Assembly (NCBI RefSeq): GCF_020882245.1
Contig: NC_083597.1
Location: forward strand, 53,980,152-54,044,151
From: Rhopalosiphum padi
Lineage: Eukaryota > Arthropoda > Insecta > Hemiptera > Aphididae
Direction: 5' to 3'
Length of the DNA stretch: 64,000 bases
The notes beneath the pieces are model-generated. The model saw nothing but the letters and a program-made list of their open reading frames with translations, was not told where the DNA came from and ran no database searches. Shown one piece after another: positions 14,816 to 29,800 of the stretch. The stretch's first letter is position 1, and every line of letters starts with the position of its first letter. Made by a program: the position numbers and the translations under genes.

Positions 14816-17800
14816 TATTAAAACGTTAATATTATTAGGTATGTAGGTACCTATAACCTACGTGTTATTATATTATATATTATTGTTTTATCACACGAAC
14901 GCCAACGAGCGGTATCCGGCATTTGCCTGCAAGCGTGCAGCAGTACGGGCGAGCGGCATAATATAAACGTTTTTCAAAAGACACGCGTATATACATTATT
15001 CAAGACGAAATATAAAGAACGTACTTTTTTTATTTTATTTTTTTTGTTTTGTTGTGGACAGATTATAGTTTTAGGCCCATTAGTAACGGGGACCGGCGGA
15101 ATAAATGAGAAGTTTTGTTTTGTGTGTTTGCCGGTCGGCGCATGGTAATGTACATTTTGTAAAAAATCACGCACACCGTCATACATACGATTATTATTAT
15201 TACTATTACTATTATTATTATCATTATTATTATTTTAAAGGAATATTAAAAATACGAAGAAAAAAACACCGTGTAAGAAGGTCAAGTCTATACAACACGC
15301 GTGCTCCGGAGACTTATGAAAAATTCAAAAAAATAAAAATAAAAAAAATACAACCGGACTTAACATAATGATTTGTCACACGTCCACCGTCCGTCCGTCG
15401 TCGGCTCGCGACGTTTCGCCCGGAACGAATGTATTCAAAGTTCGCTGCTCGCTCAGGGGCGATATATATATGTGTATAAAATGTACATATTATTATGTTT
15501 ATATTTGTCATATACAACGGCGTACGAATTGAGTATTCCATTGGTTCGGTAGTTGCTCGACTGAACATAATATAACGATTACGAAACGCGTTGTACGAAC
15601 GTTACGAAAAAAAATAAAATATAGTGCAATATATATTATTATAATTATATTATTTAGATCAAAGGTTTCCCGATTTTCACCGATAAACGTAGGTAATATG
15701 TAGATATTATATATATATACCACGACCGTAGTTGAGTGTGCCATAGTAGATACATATAACGTTTCACATAACACCTGTTCGTGATGGTTTCGGGTTTACG
15801 GAAATAATAAAACCACAGTCCGAGAATAATATACAATACGACGACAACGTGATTAAAACTAAGAAAAAATATTACTAAAAATGAAAACTATAAAAACCAT
15901 TATAATGGACTAATGGACATAATAAATTATCATTCTATAATAATAGGTAACTTTATATAAAACAATCTTTACAAAAAAAAATGAATTAATAATAATTACA
16001 AATAATCGAAATAACTGCACTGATCCGTTTTGACTATTTCTCCAGTTGGAAAAATAGTAAATATTTTAACAATCAGAAATATTTAAAAAAAATGAAAACA
16101 ATTAAATGTGTTATTTTAATTTAAAATGTTTAAGAATACTTTCAATTTGTTTTTTAATGGTATTAATTGTATGTAATACATTTACATTTATCTGCATATA
16201 TATTTATGAAAATCAATTATAAAAAAATTTAATTGATGTATGCATAGTATCATTTGTGTCATCAAATCTTGTTAAAAATAATTTTATGCAATTAATCATT
16301 TTTGACTTAAATTTTTCGATAACAACATCAATGAATCAAAAAAAAAAAAAAAAAATGTATACATGTTTTATATTAATGAAAAAACCTTATTTTTCCTCAG
16401 AAGAATCAAAATGGAGAAATACATATAAGAAAAACACAAATAATTATAATTCCTAAACTCCTAAAGTCTCCTACTTTATTATTGTATTCAAACTGTACAA
16501 TGACAAGAAAAATATAAAAAAAATATAAAGTATAAAGCTAATGGCCCATGTCACCAAAGTTAAAGAACAATAATAAAAAAAAAACTTGATTTTGTGCATT
16601 GAAATAATTATTCATTTTAAAGTAATTTAAATATACGTGAATAAAACTTGAAAACTGAATAAAAAAAAAAAAATAAAATAAAATGGAAAATTTGAAATAA
16701 AAGTCATCTATTGCAGTTTAATATTAGAAATAAATTGTAATCATTACAGTGTGTTTAAAAAATAATAAATATAATAAACGATAATGTGCCGTTTAAAAAT
16801 AAATATATGTACGTTACAGCTACCGAGTATCACTTGTGTATAATATAAAGAGTTTAGATAAATATATATTATTTATACATAATATAATAGATTAACATTT
16901 TCAAATAAAAATTTGGATAGCAATTTACCATAATATAGCTGTTAAACCGGTTTTAAACTGGATTATTATATGTTCACTATGTGAAGACTATATAACTTAT
17001 TTAAAACAAAATGAGTAATTTATTTTTTTAATTTTCACACGTTAGAATCAATCATTAATAATTGAATAGTCTTGTTCCGGGTAAGCGTTACAGAACTTTA
17101 TTTATAAAGCGAATTCCTAACCGTAGTGAACGTGTAAGCTTTATTGATTATATTAGTATAACTATGGGCATTTTTTTAATTAATATGTTGTACCATTGAA
17201 TAAGTTTTAAAATAAACATACTATATATATCATGTACGGTTTAAGAACTCGATAAGGTTTACTCTTTTTGTTGGAGGTTAGACATCACCGATGAAACTCG
17301 AACGAGGTTCTTGTGACATACGATTAATGAAAAAAATATCGTTTAAAATAATACGTAAAAATTACGTTTTCGAACAAAATATTCTGTTGCACCTATGATT
17401 TTTGATTTTCTTATACATTTTCAATTGTACGCTGTTGGTTTTAATCGATAAGACATACGCTACCTATACTATAGGAATATTTGACATTATAATAATATAT
17501 TATAATATTAGGCATATAATATTAACGCAGTTTATCTAGCCTAACCTAACAAATAAGATATGCTGACGTACTTTGTTCGACGAGACCACGGAGTTAGTAT
17601 AATAAGCACCGCGGTTATCATCTACTCGATAGTACCTCAGATGACCGTGTTAGGTGGTACCTCATACAGGAATATCATTATGTGGCGGTAACGTGCGATG
17701 GATGTGATGTCATCGACACGGGCGACTTTGAGTTTAGAGACTTTATCGCGGGTCGATAATAAATATAGAAAACGTTTTAACAATACGTATAATATTATAA

Positions 17801-20800
17801 TATATAAAACGAAACGTTTACGCGTTTACAGCAGGCAGGTACCCATATGTATATAATAATGACAGTAAAAAAACGGTCCGGATAAATCAATCTTATTAGT
17901 CGCGCGCTCAGTATGTATCACCAACTACCGACACGTTGCGCTATACGCATATAATAATAATATAACCCTTCCACATAATAATAATAATATATATCTTATG
18001 CAGCGGTGGGGTGTGTGTGTGTGTGTGTGTGTGTAGTGGGTTTTGATTTCTCTCGCGCATATCACAATAAAATATATATGCCTCGCGTGTGTGTAACCTT
18101 TGTACAAATAATATAAACACTCCGGATGAGTAGGCATGTTCTCGGTATATATTTTTATTTTATTTTGTTTTTTTTTTCTATTTTGTTTTCTTTATTGTAC
18201 GATCGGACGTTTGAGGAATCATTTGTCATCTCCTCTCCTCTCCAGGGACACCGACCGCGATGTGTTTTCTACGTACCATACAAGTGTGAACCACTCGACC
18301 TTGCGGCCATCGACCAATATTACGATCAATTTTTTTTATTTTTATTTTTTTTTCACCATCATTATTATTATTAATGTAATAATTCGTATTGATCGAAACA
18401 CGCGGAGGTTTGACCCCGAAACGTTACTTGTTTGAGGTCATCAACACCGAAGAATTATCGAAACCGATTTTTTATCCGCGACCAAGACTACCCATATATT
18501 ACCAGAAAAATGACTTTTTTCGCTACGAAAGTCACATATCGTGATGTCTAACTAGCGCCTCGTAACAAAAAATTCGAAATTAATCCCAAATCCAGAGCAA
18601 TACTAGTTGTTTGTTACGAATATTATATTTCTTATAATATTATGCTTACAAACCAATAATTATACAATTACACGCACGTTTTATATAGATATACATATTA
18701 TTGTATCGTCTTAATGTCAGCAGTGACTGGTGATATTAATAAATTGTTGAATAATTTTTAAAACGCGTGTATAAATACTATAAATCATATAATGCTAATG
18801 TGATTATTATTTTAAAAACCATTCCAGAACAGATTCAATATTTTAAATATTGTCAAAAGATCTAAGTTAATTATATTTTTAAATGTGTAATGTGTAGGTA
18901 TATATTATATATACATTTTTTAACATTGGTTAAAATAACGGAAAGGAATTATGTATTAATATTTATTTTATCTTGGCTAACCAATCGAGATAAGATAAAT
19001 ACAAATACAATATAGGTACACCAAAACGAATTACAAGCTTTTCATCGAGTATACGACAACGGTGAACGTTCGAATTAGGATTTACCAACAACAATAACAT
19101 ATTATGTAATAATTTTGGCTTATTGAAATTATTAATATAGCTACGATATCATTATCATATACATAAATCTATACGTACAATAACGATGTTTATTCTGTAT
19201 ATTCTATAATATTCTAAATTCTGTACTCATTGTCAATTTATAAATCGGTCTTTTTGGTTTTTTACAGTCCCAGTTTGAATATATTTCATATTTGAATTTG
19301 TTTTTGCATTCAAAACACGTCGAGTAAAAAGTATTCAAAGCATATATGAAATTCTTTTTTTTTTGTTTTATAATTAAATATATATTACATTTTAAAGAAT
19401 ACGGCACAACTATTTTTACGTATACTTACTAACTTATATTTTAGATCTGTTGACTATGTATATAATATTAAATTAATATATACTCGCATATATATATATA
19501 ATCACTAAATAAAAATATTTGTATACAAAATAACCTAAATAAATCTCGATTATGAAAAACTATTGTAGACAAATAAATATTAATAGTATTTAAAATACCT
19601 CTTTGAAATATAATAATTTATATCATTTTTAACAGCTTATGAATATTATATGATATAATATATCATATCTTATAACTTATATCATAAGTTATAATAAGTT
19701 ATGCCCAATTGTACGTGTAGATAACGTTTGACGATACACTGACGCTTTATTATATTAAATATTAGATTACCTTATTCTCGATTTTTCGTTAAAACACTAC
19801 AACAACCGTGTAATAATAATAAAGTAAAAGACAAACCTACTGCAGAAGACCACCACTGGCGTAGGTAGAAATTAATTCCGTTGTCGTACGCCATATCGAC
19901 TGGCAGATTTATTGGATGGTACGTGCCGTTTAATTGGGCCCCGTGTAGTTTTTTTATATATACGCGCATATAACGAGCGAGTTTTCAAGTTCTTCTGGGT
20001 ATTTTTTTTTTTTTTAATGTTTTTGTTCTGTTTGTTTGTTTGTTTTTTCTTTAAATATCAGTTTTTGAAATCCGAGCGCGTGGGTAGACGCCGATATTGT
20101 GACAATATTGGCAGTCAGCTTAAGTTTCATGTAGGTAGCGGAAGACGTTGTAAATAGTTAATTTGTTAATAACTTATACAACATAATATTATTATATTAT
20201 ATATTATACTGTACAATGGTAATATGGTATTATAGACTATAGAAAATCATCGTAAGCCGTTTTAATGGATAGGACGAACATTTTCAAGCCATTCTTTAAC
20301 GATATTTTATGAGACATACTATCATATTACGAGCGCACGATAAAATATAATACACAAAAAATAACATATTATACTCACGAGATATAAACGTAATTTTAAC
20401 TTTTAATATCGTCACTGCAGTGTTTTAAGACCATAAAAGTCTCTTCTAATATTCCTCCGCATTAAGTATAAATTCGTCTGTATATTAACGCACACGCACA
20501 TTTAAAATTATATATAATTAATTATAAATTGTGTTATACGTATGGCATTAATAATCATTGGGAATCTTTAAATAATATTTTACTTTTCTAGTCGGGATTT
20601 TGTACTATAAGGTTATTTTTTTGTTTATTTTATATTTTTTTCTTTTTTAATGAAAAATATTCATCTTCCACTGCCCCTCGAAAAAAAAAATATAAAATAA
20701 TAATAAAACACCATACAAAATCTAGAGACAAATAGGCGACAACATATATTATAAAGCCCTTGCGATATTAGTTTCGGTTAAATAATATACCTACAAGACT

Positions 20801-23800
20801 AGGTACATATACATGCCACACAACTACGCGTGGGGGTGGCGGCGGAATGTAAAAAAAAAAAAAAATCATCTCGGCCTACAGAAGTCACAGTGTCACATTA
20901 ACAGGTGCGAGGCATTGTGCCACGGTGTCTTCAACGGGTATCTTCGAAACACGTCTAATTTTATGATTTATACGACCGGCCGCTTCTGTCTTCTCGCGGG
21001 GCCCTCTATAAATCACCGGGCGGGCAGAGAAAATAAAATAAAAACATTTTTTTTTTTTTATTTTAAACCAGTATGCACAGTACGCATACAGGTATATTTA
21101 CCCGAGTCAGGTTGAAAATTCGGGCACTTCTACGGGGGTCATAAATTTTTAAATAAACAATAATGTCAACGGTGTGTACAAGAGACGTATATTGGACACC
21201 TTCTTCACACTTTGGCCAATAATAATTGTTTGTAAAGAGGCGTTAATGATAAACACGCGGCTCCCATATAATATTCTCGCGCCACGACCTCTCGAAATCG
21301 CTTTACAATAGGTACATCAAAACACACCAATAAACACTTTTATTTAATATAATATATTTTTTGTACCTTTTTTTTTCGTCATGTCTCCGAGTGACAATAA
21401 GGCGTAGTGTGACCGATCGTTTGGCCACACCGGTGTTGATTTCAATAAATAAATAATTGCAGAAGTGTTTTTTTTTTTATATTATTATCATTATTATTTG
21501 AATTGTTCACCAGTTTCAGACCTCTAATTGTGCTCATTAATGAATTATGGTTGGGTTTACATTGCATTAGGGAAATTATGCATTCGGTTCCCGGCAGAGG
21601 AGGAGTTACACTCTTTGTTAAATATGAACAGTAAATGAGCATAGGAAAATAATAATAACATATAATTTCGCTCATATGCGGTAAAATATGTGTGTTCAGT
21701 GTTTACTGTGTGCAAGTACAGTTTTTCAAATGGAGTTTAAAATGTTAATTTATACGTTTAGCTCAGATGATTGTGAAAAAAAATATGCGATTCACGTGCT
21801 AATGTATTAGGAACTGCAGTAAGTGATATTCTAATATATTATTCTTGAAAAAGATACAACAAATATAACACCTCGATAGTTGTATTTTAATAATAAATTA
21901 TATTCACTGTATTTTACCTAACTTACTGGACTACTCGATGTTATAGCGTATACCTAAGTATAGCACTAAATATTAAATGCCTAGATTTACAAAAATTTCT
22001 AATTTCTTCCTCTAAATGTTTAAAGTTTAAAAATAATTTGTGTAAACGTTAAATCAATTTGACTATTTTTTATACCCTAATGACACATATATCTATAGGA
22101 CGTAGGTACAAATGTACGGTATTTATCAAACAATATGATTTATTATTATTATACTATATACTCTCAACAGTGATCAAACATAGAACCTATAATATTATTT
22201 TTACATTATATTTCAAAGTTTTTTGTTTCATGTAGGTACTTATTAAATTGTGTAAAACTCTTTAAAATGATTTACCTGGCATAGTCCTGTCGGCAATAAA
22301 TTGAATCATCTTTGATAAAACATGACGGTTCATCTTCTAATACCAAATTGCACACACAGCATCTTAAACAGGACACGTGCCAAATTTTGTCAGAAACCTT
22401 CAATAAAAACCTATCCGTAATTGGATCTGAGCATCCTCGACACTGCAACGATTCAGTCTAAAACAAACAAACACAACATATGATTTAGTCGTATGGAATA
22501 TTATATTAAATTTCAATACTGTGATAAAATACTAATGCACTAAACAGATATTTTATTAGTACTCTTTAATATATTAATACCACAACTGCATTATTATTTG
22601 TTATTATCTAAATCGTAATTTTACAATAATTTATTATATACAATCCATAAATATTTATTAATTTTATTTTTTTACAAACCACGTATTTTAATCATCACAA
22701 AGTAATATATTTCAAAATACGTTTCTATTAAATAATACTTTGACTGTTTACAAACATATCAGCGATATATTATAAATTATAAGTAAAAATAAAGTTTTAT
22801 TCTTTTTAAAATATTAAATCTAATTAGATAAAGAATATATATTGTATATTATAGTATAATTGTTGATTTCACTCATTATTGACTATCACTGTTTTATATA
22901 TTAGTATTAATAATTACTTTATTTGCCTATTGAATTTAAACAAGATGGTCTCGATTTACACATCTTATATCATTATACTCACTCTACTGGTTAAAGGGGT
23001 TAGTGTGTATTTTTGATGATATATTTCCATATTTTTTAATCCATTTTCAAATTTTTTATGATTACAACTATTTCTCAACTCTGCACTTCAAAAAGTATTG
23101 ATTTTGAAAATATTTTTTCACATTAGTAATTGTAAGTTATTACAAAACAAAATGTATGAAAAATAAATATCTATAAGTACCTATTCTACTTTTATTACTA
23201 TCAATTTTTATATTTTTCCTTTGTATACTACAATATACTTATAAACAAATAAACACTTAATAATGAATATATTTTATTAATTCACAGCCAAGTTAAATTT
23301 TTTTTATTATATTACATATATTATATATATTTTTGTTTCTTAGACCTTTCGCCTTAAAAACTCATCTGATTAATGAATTCATATACGTTGGTCTCAAAAT
23401 AAGTCCACCGCCCCATTGGAAACTAATGTATACTATACTTATACAAATAAATTGGCAATACGCATTTTTATTGAAATATAGGTATTTCATCCAAATGATA
23501 ATTTATTTATATCGATTAACTGAGTTTGAATACTAAAAAGAAAACAAACTTCTTCGTATCGATCACGCTATATTCGCGTAATTATTTACTTACATTACAT
23601 ACTTGTAATGTAGCCTGGTAATTGTATTATAATAAGATATTAACAGAATATAATATAATGGTCGTGTTGCTGTGACGTCGTCGTACAGTCGATTAAAAAA
23701 TCCTACAGTACATAATATAGTAATAATATCCAGTCTAACTATGAAATAGTTATACAAGTTATTTAGTTATAAATCGAGAAAAACGGTAGACCATAATAAA

Positions 23801-26800
23801 ATTATAATATAATAAGAAATATGTTATAGTGAAATAAATATACGCGTTTACGGTGTTAGGTTAGTGTCGGATACTCAGATTACCGATATCGAATATAATA
23901 TATATATGTATATAATGTGAATAATATAATAATTATATATGCTCCCCCCCTGGTGTTTTTTAGTACAAATTGTGATGTTACAATATAACGTATAGTTATA
24001 TATAAATATAACAGTATATAGTATTATTGGTATTGGACGTTTCGTATAATAATAATATGAATAGCTTTTTTAAAAATATGTGTGTATATTATACGCGCGT
24101 AATTTTATTATATTATTATGCATATTATGTATATATCAATATATAAATCGGCGGGTGGTTAAACTATTCGTAACTACCGCGCAATACATCTCATCGGCGA
24201 GCGTATCTACCTATACTCGTGTATTATGTATATAGCCACACGGGTTATTTACGATTTCGCGTTTGTCCGATAATAAATCGACAGACTCACGTCGATTATA
24301 ATAATAGTGCCTATACAATTCAGAGGTGTTCCTATAGAGTATGTATTATCGTTTGGTACGACGCATACTATCACACGTCTATTTATTTAGCAGCTGTAGG
24401 TATAAGTAAATTTGGGATTTTGTATATCGTAGCACACGTGAATTACCGTGAAAATTTTAAAGTCTTTTATGAAATGTAAACCTTACATTATAGGTAAATT
24501 ATGAAAAATAAATTCATCGAGGGAACACCTTTTCAAAAATAAATGCTCAAATTGTATTTTACTTAATTTATCACTTTTTATCATCTCACTTTGGCACTCT
24601 GTTTAATATGATATAATTTATTAACATTGTTATTAAATTCTTGATATTTTTTCTTCAAAACAGCTGTTTTGGAAATTCGTCATGTTGATTTGTATAATAA
24701 AAATACAAATTATAAATTTAATAAAACTTAATTAAAACAATTTTAATAAACTATTAAGTAATAGAAAGAATTCTGCAGGATTTTCTTTTTTGAGAATTTA
24801 TTCACGTAATTTATTGATTTTTATTAGAATTAAAACATTTAAAGAAAAAGCAATTTTTTTAATTTTTAACGATTCACTCCTTTTCCCACTAATTAACCAT
24901 TAAAAAAAATGTGTGTCCATATTTAAGCAATCATCGGATATTAACGACAGTTGTGGCGATTTATCACTGCTGTTGTTATCACATTTATATATAAAAACTA
25001 AATAATCACAAAAATTGAATGGCTATAATTTTGAATTATTTATAGTAGGTAATTACTTAATAATTCGAATAGATTGAACTTTTAAAGTCATTGCCAATAA
25101 TTACGTTGGTATAATTGAAATGAAACGATCGAATAACGGCAATTGGCATGTGCGCTTAGATTTTATAATAAAACATATAAATCGTAACGTTATTCAATAT
25201 TTGCCTGTGCTCGATAAAAAAAAAACGAATTAAATATTATGTTGTAAGCACTAAGCGGTATACATTCAATATACGAATAATATCTATATAGCTACTACAC
25301 GATGATTAAAACATAAAACGTGAATTAATTAGCCTTTAGTTGTCTTATGAAAAAATAAAACATAAAAAGTATTCGATTCGTTTGCATCGTAACGTTATCA
25401 TGTCAAAAAAAAAAAATGTGAACAATAATTCGAACGTTCAACGCGCACAGATAAATATTGAATTTTATCGGATATTTTAAAACTAAACGTGTACCTACCT
25501 ATTTGTGTATAATATATACGCGAACGGCTATTTCTACGTCGTATATTACAACAACAACTTACTATTATACAATGCGGTTGAAAACATCTTTGTTTTACCC
25601 ATACCATAATAATATATGTATATATGGTCAGTGTAATATGCACGCGGTCGACGTTAATCGCGTATACGAATGTACTATTATACATGGACTATATGATAGT
25701 TACATATTGAACGTTGGACAGACGAATTTTTGATACGAAGAAATACACGAAAATAAAAAAAAACCTAATAATATGTAATAATAACGACGATAGCGCGAGG
25801 GGCATAAAACCCGCAAACGGCGCAGGGGTGGTGGAGGGGTGGCACGACGACGTCCCGTAGTCACGAGACGTATATATTATAATAATATACATTATATATA
25901 CGTATAATATGTATATTCGCCGGGACTCGTAATACTATTATACATCCGTCCAAGTTTTCTCGACGATCCAGCTGCGGCGTATCAATTATTTACACGCGGA
26001 GTATACCTGCAAGTAAGCATATTCACGTCTGTCGTATACATATCACGAGCGGCGCTACATTTTGATCGGCCGCGGGATAGCGCGCGCGCGTGTCCATAAA
26101 AACGAAAACAAATTGCCGCAGAGTCCGCGCGTGTAATAATATATGTTTAAATAATTTATTATAGGTAATAATAGATGTACAGGTATACGGTGGTGGTATA
26201 GGTACGACTTACCGTTGTATTATTTTTCCGTTCAGACACCATTATTGTATAGGTATACACGTTACGTTACATTAATAAGTGTATTAGCATTCAATTTAGT
26301 GACTTCGTAATGTAAAACAAACGGACAAAATAAACATAATAATATGATATACCATTACACGCTGGACCCCCGCGGATTCTGTGTATAAAACAATATTAAC
26401 ACGTCACATTATAATCGTGGCAGGTACCGCGCTATATTTTGTGCGGTCGCTATTGTAGAAACGCAAATCGACTTGTATAGTTTATAATCTCTCTCTCCCT
26501 CACGTTTTTAAAAAATACGAGATGAATTTAAAAAAAAGTTATAAATTAAAAATAGACTAATACTACTACGATTAATACGAACAAATCTATAACAGAGGCT
26601 TATTACTTATTTTTTGACTATTTAATACTTGGTACATAGCTCTTATTCATGGATCTTCTTTTAGATAAAAACTAAGTAGAGTAGATTTTTAGTAATCGGG
26701 TTATTTCCGAAATCCTATATAGTGAACCATCGTTTAGATAAATCAGTCAAGCCAGAAATTAAGCCATTTAAAAAATATGACATTATAATCATATCTCTCT

Positions 26801-29800
26801 TTTCACTAAGTTTAGATAGATTAAGTGCCATCGTCAAAACCGAATAATAGTCATTTACCATACATAGATCAAAAAACTATTTTCAAAAATCGAATTTTGA
26901 ACAATTTTAATTTTAATTTTGTCAGACATAGTAACTACACGTTGAAGACCATACCACCGCAGACAACCGAAATCGCATAAAATGTAATATAATGGAAATA
27001 ATAATATATAGGTAAATAAAAAATTGATAAATTGATAATTATGTAGAAAAAAAATAACGTTATTATTTAATAGGTATAATTTAATTAAAACAAACATACA
27101 CATGAGTAGGCAACTGTATATAAATTTACTATAGTTTTCATTGCTAAATAAATCTTAGAATGAATAGGTAAATAAAAACTAATAAGTTTATATTTTCTTG
27201 GTCTTTAAAGTTTAAGCACAAATACTTTTATCATATATAGGTAGCTATAATTTTACCATATATACACTGGACGATAAAATGGTTTAATAGGCACACATAG
27301 AGAAAGCTATATAATAATATATACGCGTTTCGTGCAGGCGCATTCATCGGAGTAAAGTGTATAAAAATGTCAATATCTATGCACCAATCTAAAACAGTTT
27401 TTTAACGTCATTAATATCGGTTACTATAAAAATAGAGAATAAAAATCCACAACCACAATAAATGATAAACTCGGACACGACTGCGACAAAACAGTAGCGC
27501 GTAATCCACCGCATTTAACGTGTTTCGTTCCATTCATTAGGTATACCAATACCTATAATATACGATGCTAATCTCTGCGCGGGACTTATGAGGTATACAC
27601 TTATAGTGTAAATATAATATAAAACTTATAAATATCAGTCTTAACATTCGAATAAAATATATTCTATAATTTTTTTAGTATTGAGTAGGCAATCGCTGAA
27701 GTGTACCAAAATAAGTGGGATAGGAGAGATAGCACTGATCCAGTTATAGACGTTATATAATTATGACATTTCGCGTTTTAATGAGCTCCAATACAGCCGT
27801 TATCGGTATTGCTCTGTGCTGTTATTGTAGATATTGTGAAATTATATTTTTGGCGGCCAAATAAAAAACTTTTGGTGAAAATAAATCCCGCTCCAGCATT
27901 CCTCCCCCTCCGACTCTCTTGGACACATTTTCTAACGACAAATCACACCTTAAGTACGCGCGGTTCGTCGCATTTCGCAACGAGACAAAGTAAATATAAT
28001 ATCATTTATAGCGCAGCGCGACATTCGATATCGAATTTAAACGGCTGCCGAAGACGCTTTAGAAGAGTGTTTATTGTAATATCTGAAACATATTTTGAAC
28101 GAGAAAAGGTGGTCGAACCGGTTGTCGGTCGATCCAACCGTCGTCGAAATGTGCGTTCATTCATTCTTTATATTTTCGTCGTACATTAAAAGTTATTACA
28201 CTTAACGGCGGAGAGATAAACACATGCATATTATGCGTAATATAAATATGTGAACATTTATGTTATGTGAGGCGGATGATAATAATAATAATAATATGGT
28301 CTATACTATACATATATATGTGTGCGTGTGTGTGCACGCGAGCCCGTTTTTGATTCATAATTGGACAGTGGTGACCGGCCGCGATGACGCGGGTCGTAAA
28401 ATCGAATTTAACTGTGAAATTCTTTATAAGGTACAGTGGAAATCATAATATATGCGTCTTTACGCATACAATACGTTATCGTTTATTGCCGACAGATATC
28501 ACTTCGTTCGTCTCGTATAATATGTAAAATACTATTTTTTTTTCTTCTGCAAATACAAAAATAATAATACACGATATAGCTAGTTATACCCATTACCTAA
28601 TTTCCTAGTACATGTAATATGTGCTTAAATTGTCTTACCCGAAATTTAAAATCTTATAAGTAATAATTATTCATCGACCACATCGATTTTCGTTTTTTAA
28701 CTGACACACAAATCGAGTTATTTCTAGTACGTATGTCTGAGCAAATTATTTTATACTGATATTAATATATATATTTTAAAATATCACAACACATTAGTAT
28801 ACATTAAACATTTTGTTTGTGCTTATTAAATGTATGTTGTTTGTATTTAATTGAATTACAGAAGACATTAGGTTGGTTATACTAGTTATACTATGTACAA
28901 TATTACCTACATTAATGTCAATATCAATTTTTGAAATCAACGTGTGGAATAAATAAAAGATAAACATGACTTATAGTATATTATTAACAAAACAATATCT
29001 ATAGTGTACGATTTAAATGGTTTGAAAATAAAAATTTTTAAAACGTTATACCAATATATATAATACAATTTCATGAAAAATCAATAGCTATATATTAATA
29101 ATTTAAAATTAAGTTAGTTTTATGTAATATAAAAAAAAATATAAAAGAACCTACTTATTTATATTAAATATTATAATCATACTTAAAATCCTAAGTTCTT
29201 TTTGACAATTCAGTACGTTGAATATGCATATAATAGTGTTTAAGTTAAACTACAAAATTATACAAGTTAATTATATAAGAACGAGTTACTCGTTTACTAA
29301 ATACGCGTGGTAAATACATTTTAATAGTTTTAAAATTTACATAGGTACAACTATTTATTCATTTAAAAAAAAACTATAAAAAAAATTGTTGTGGAAATTG
29401 ACTATGCAGTATTATATTTTACATAAATTAAAACAAAAGAAATAAAGCGTATATATGACTAGTAATCTTTACTAATATATAATATATATGACTATAATAA
29501 TATATTATACATGCAAAGCGCAAAGTTTATCAATATACGACTTATTTATAATGTATATATTATTGTATATAATACCTGTTATGTATATACGTATATGATG
29601 TATTGATGAATATATAGGAAACACAACATTTCTCAGCCAGATGACCTTAGATATAGACATTTGGATTATTCAAATAAGGGATACCATGAAATACACATTT
29701 CACACATTATATATAATATATAAAAAAAACTAATTACAATTTTAAATCATAGCCTATCAGCACACATATCTTTGGGAGTTAAAACTATATGATATTGTAT

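Larger units (their letters stand above)
5985..22275 (-). other. Awh intron between LIM1 and LIM2 exons
   Basis: A 16.3-kb intron. It contains GAGA-rich tracts at 9058-9094 and 10775-10812, GC-richer islets at about 10500-10960 and 15370-15460, an AC microsatellite at 14785, a GT microsatellite at 18011 and many AT repeats. The open frames here are short and compositionally biased, and none was recognised. Confidence 0.75.

Noticed and set aside
27809..28189. 126-residue plus-strand open frame
   Set aside because: Open because of local GC rise. No recognisable domain, no matching splice partners.
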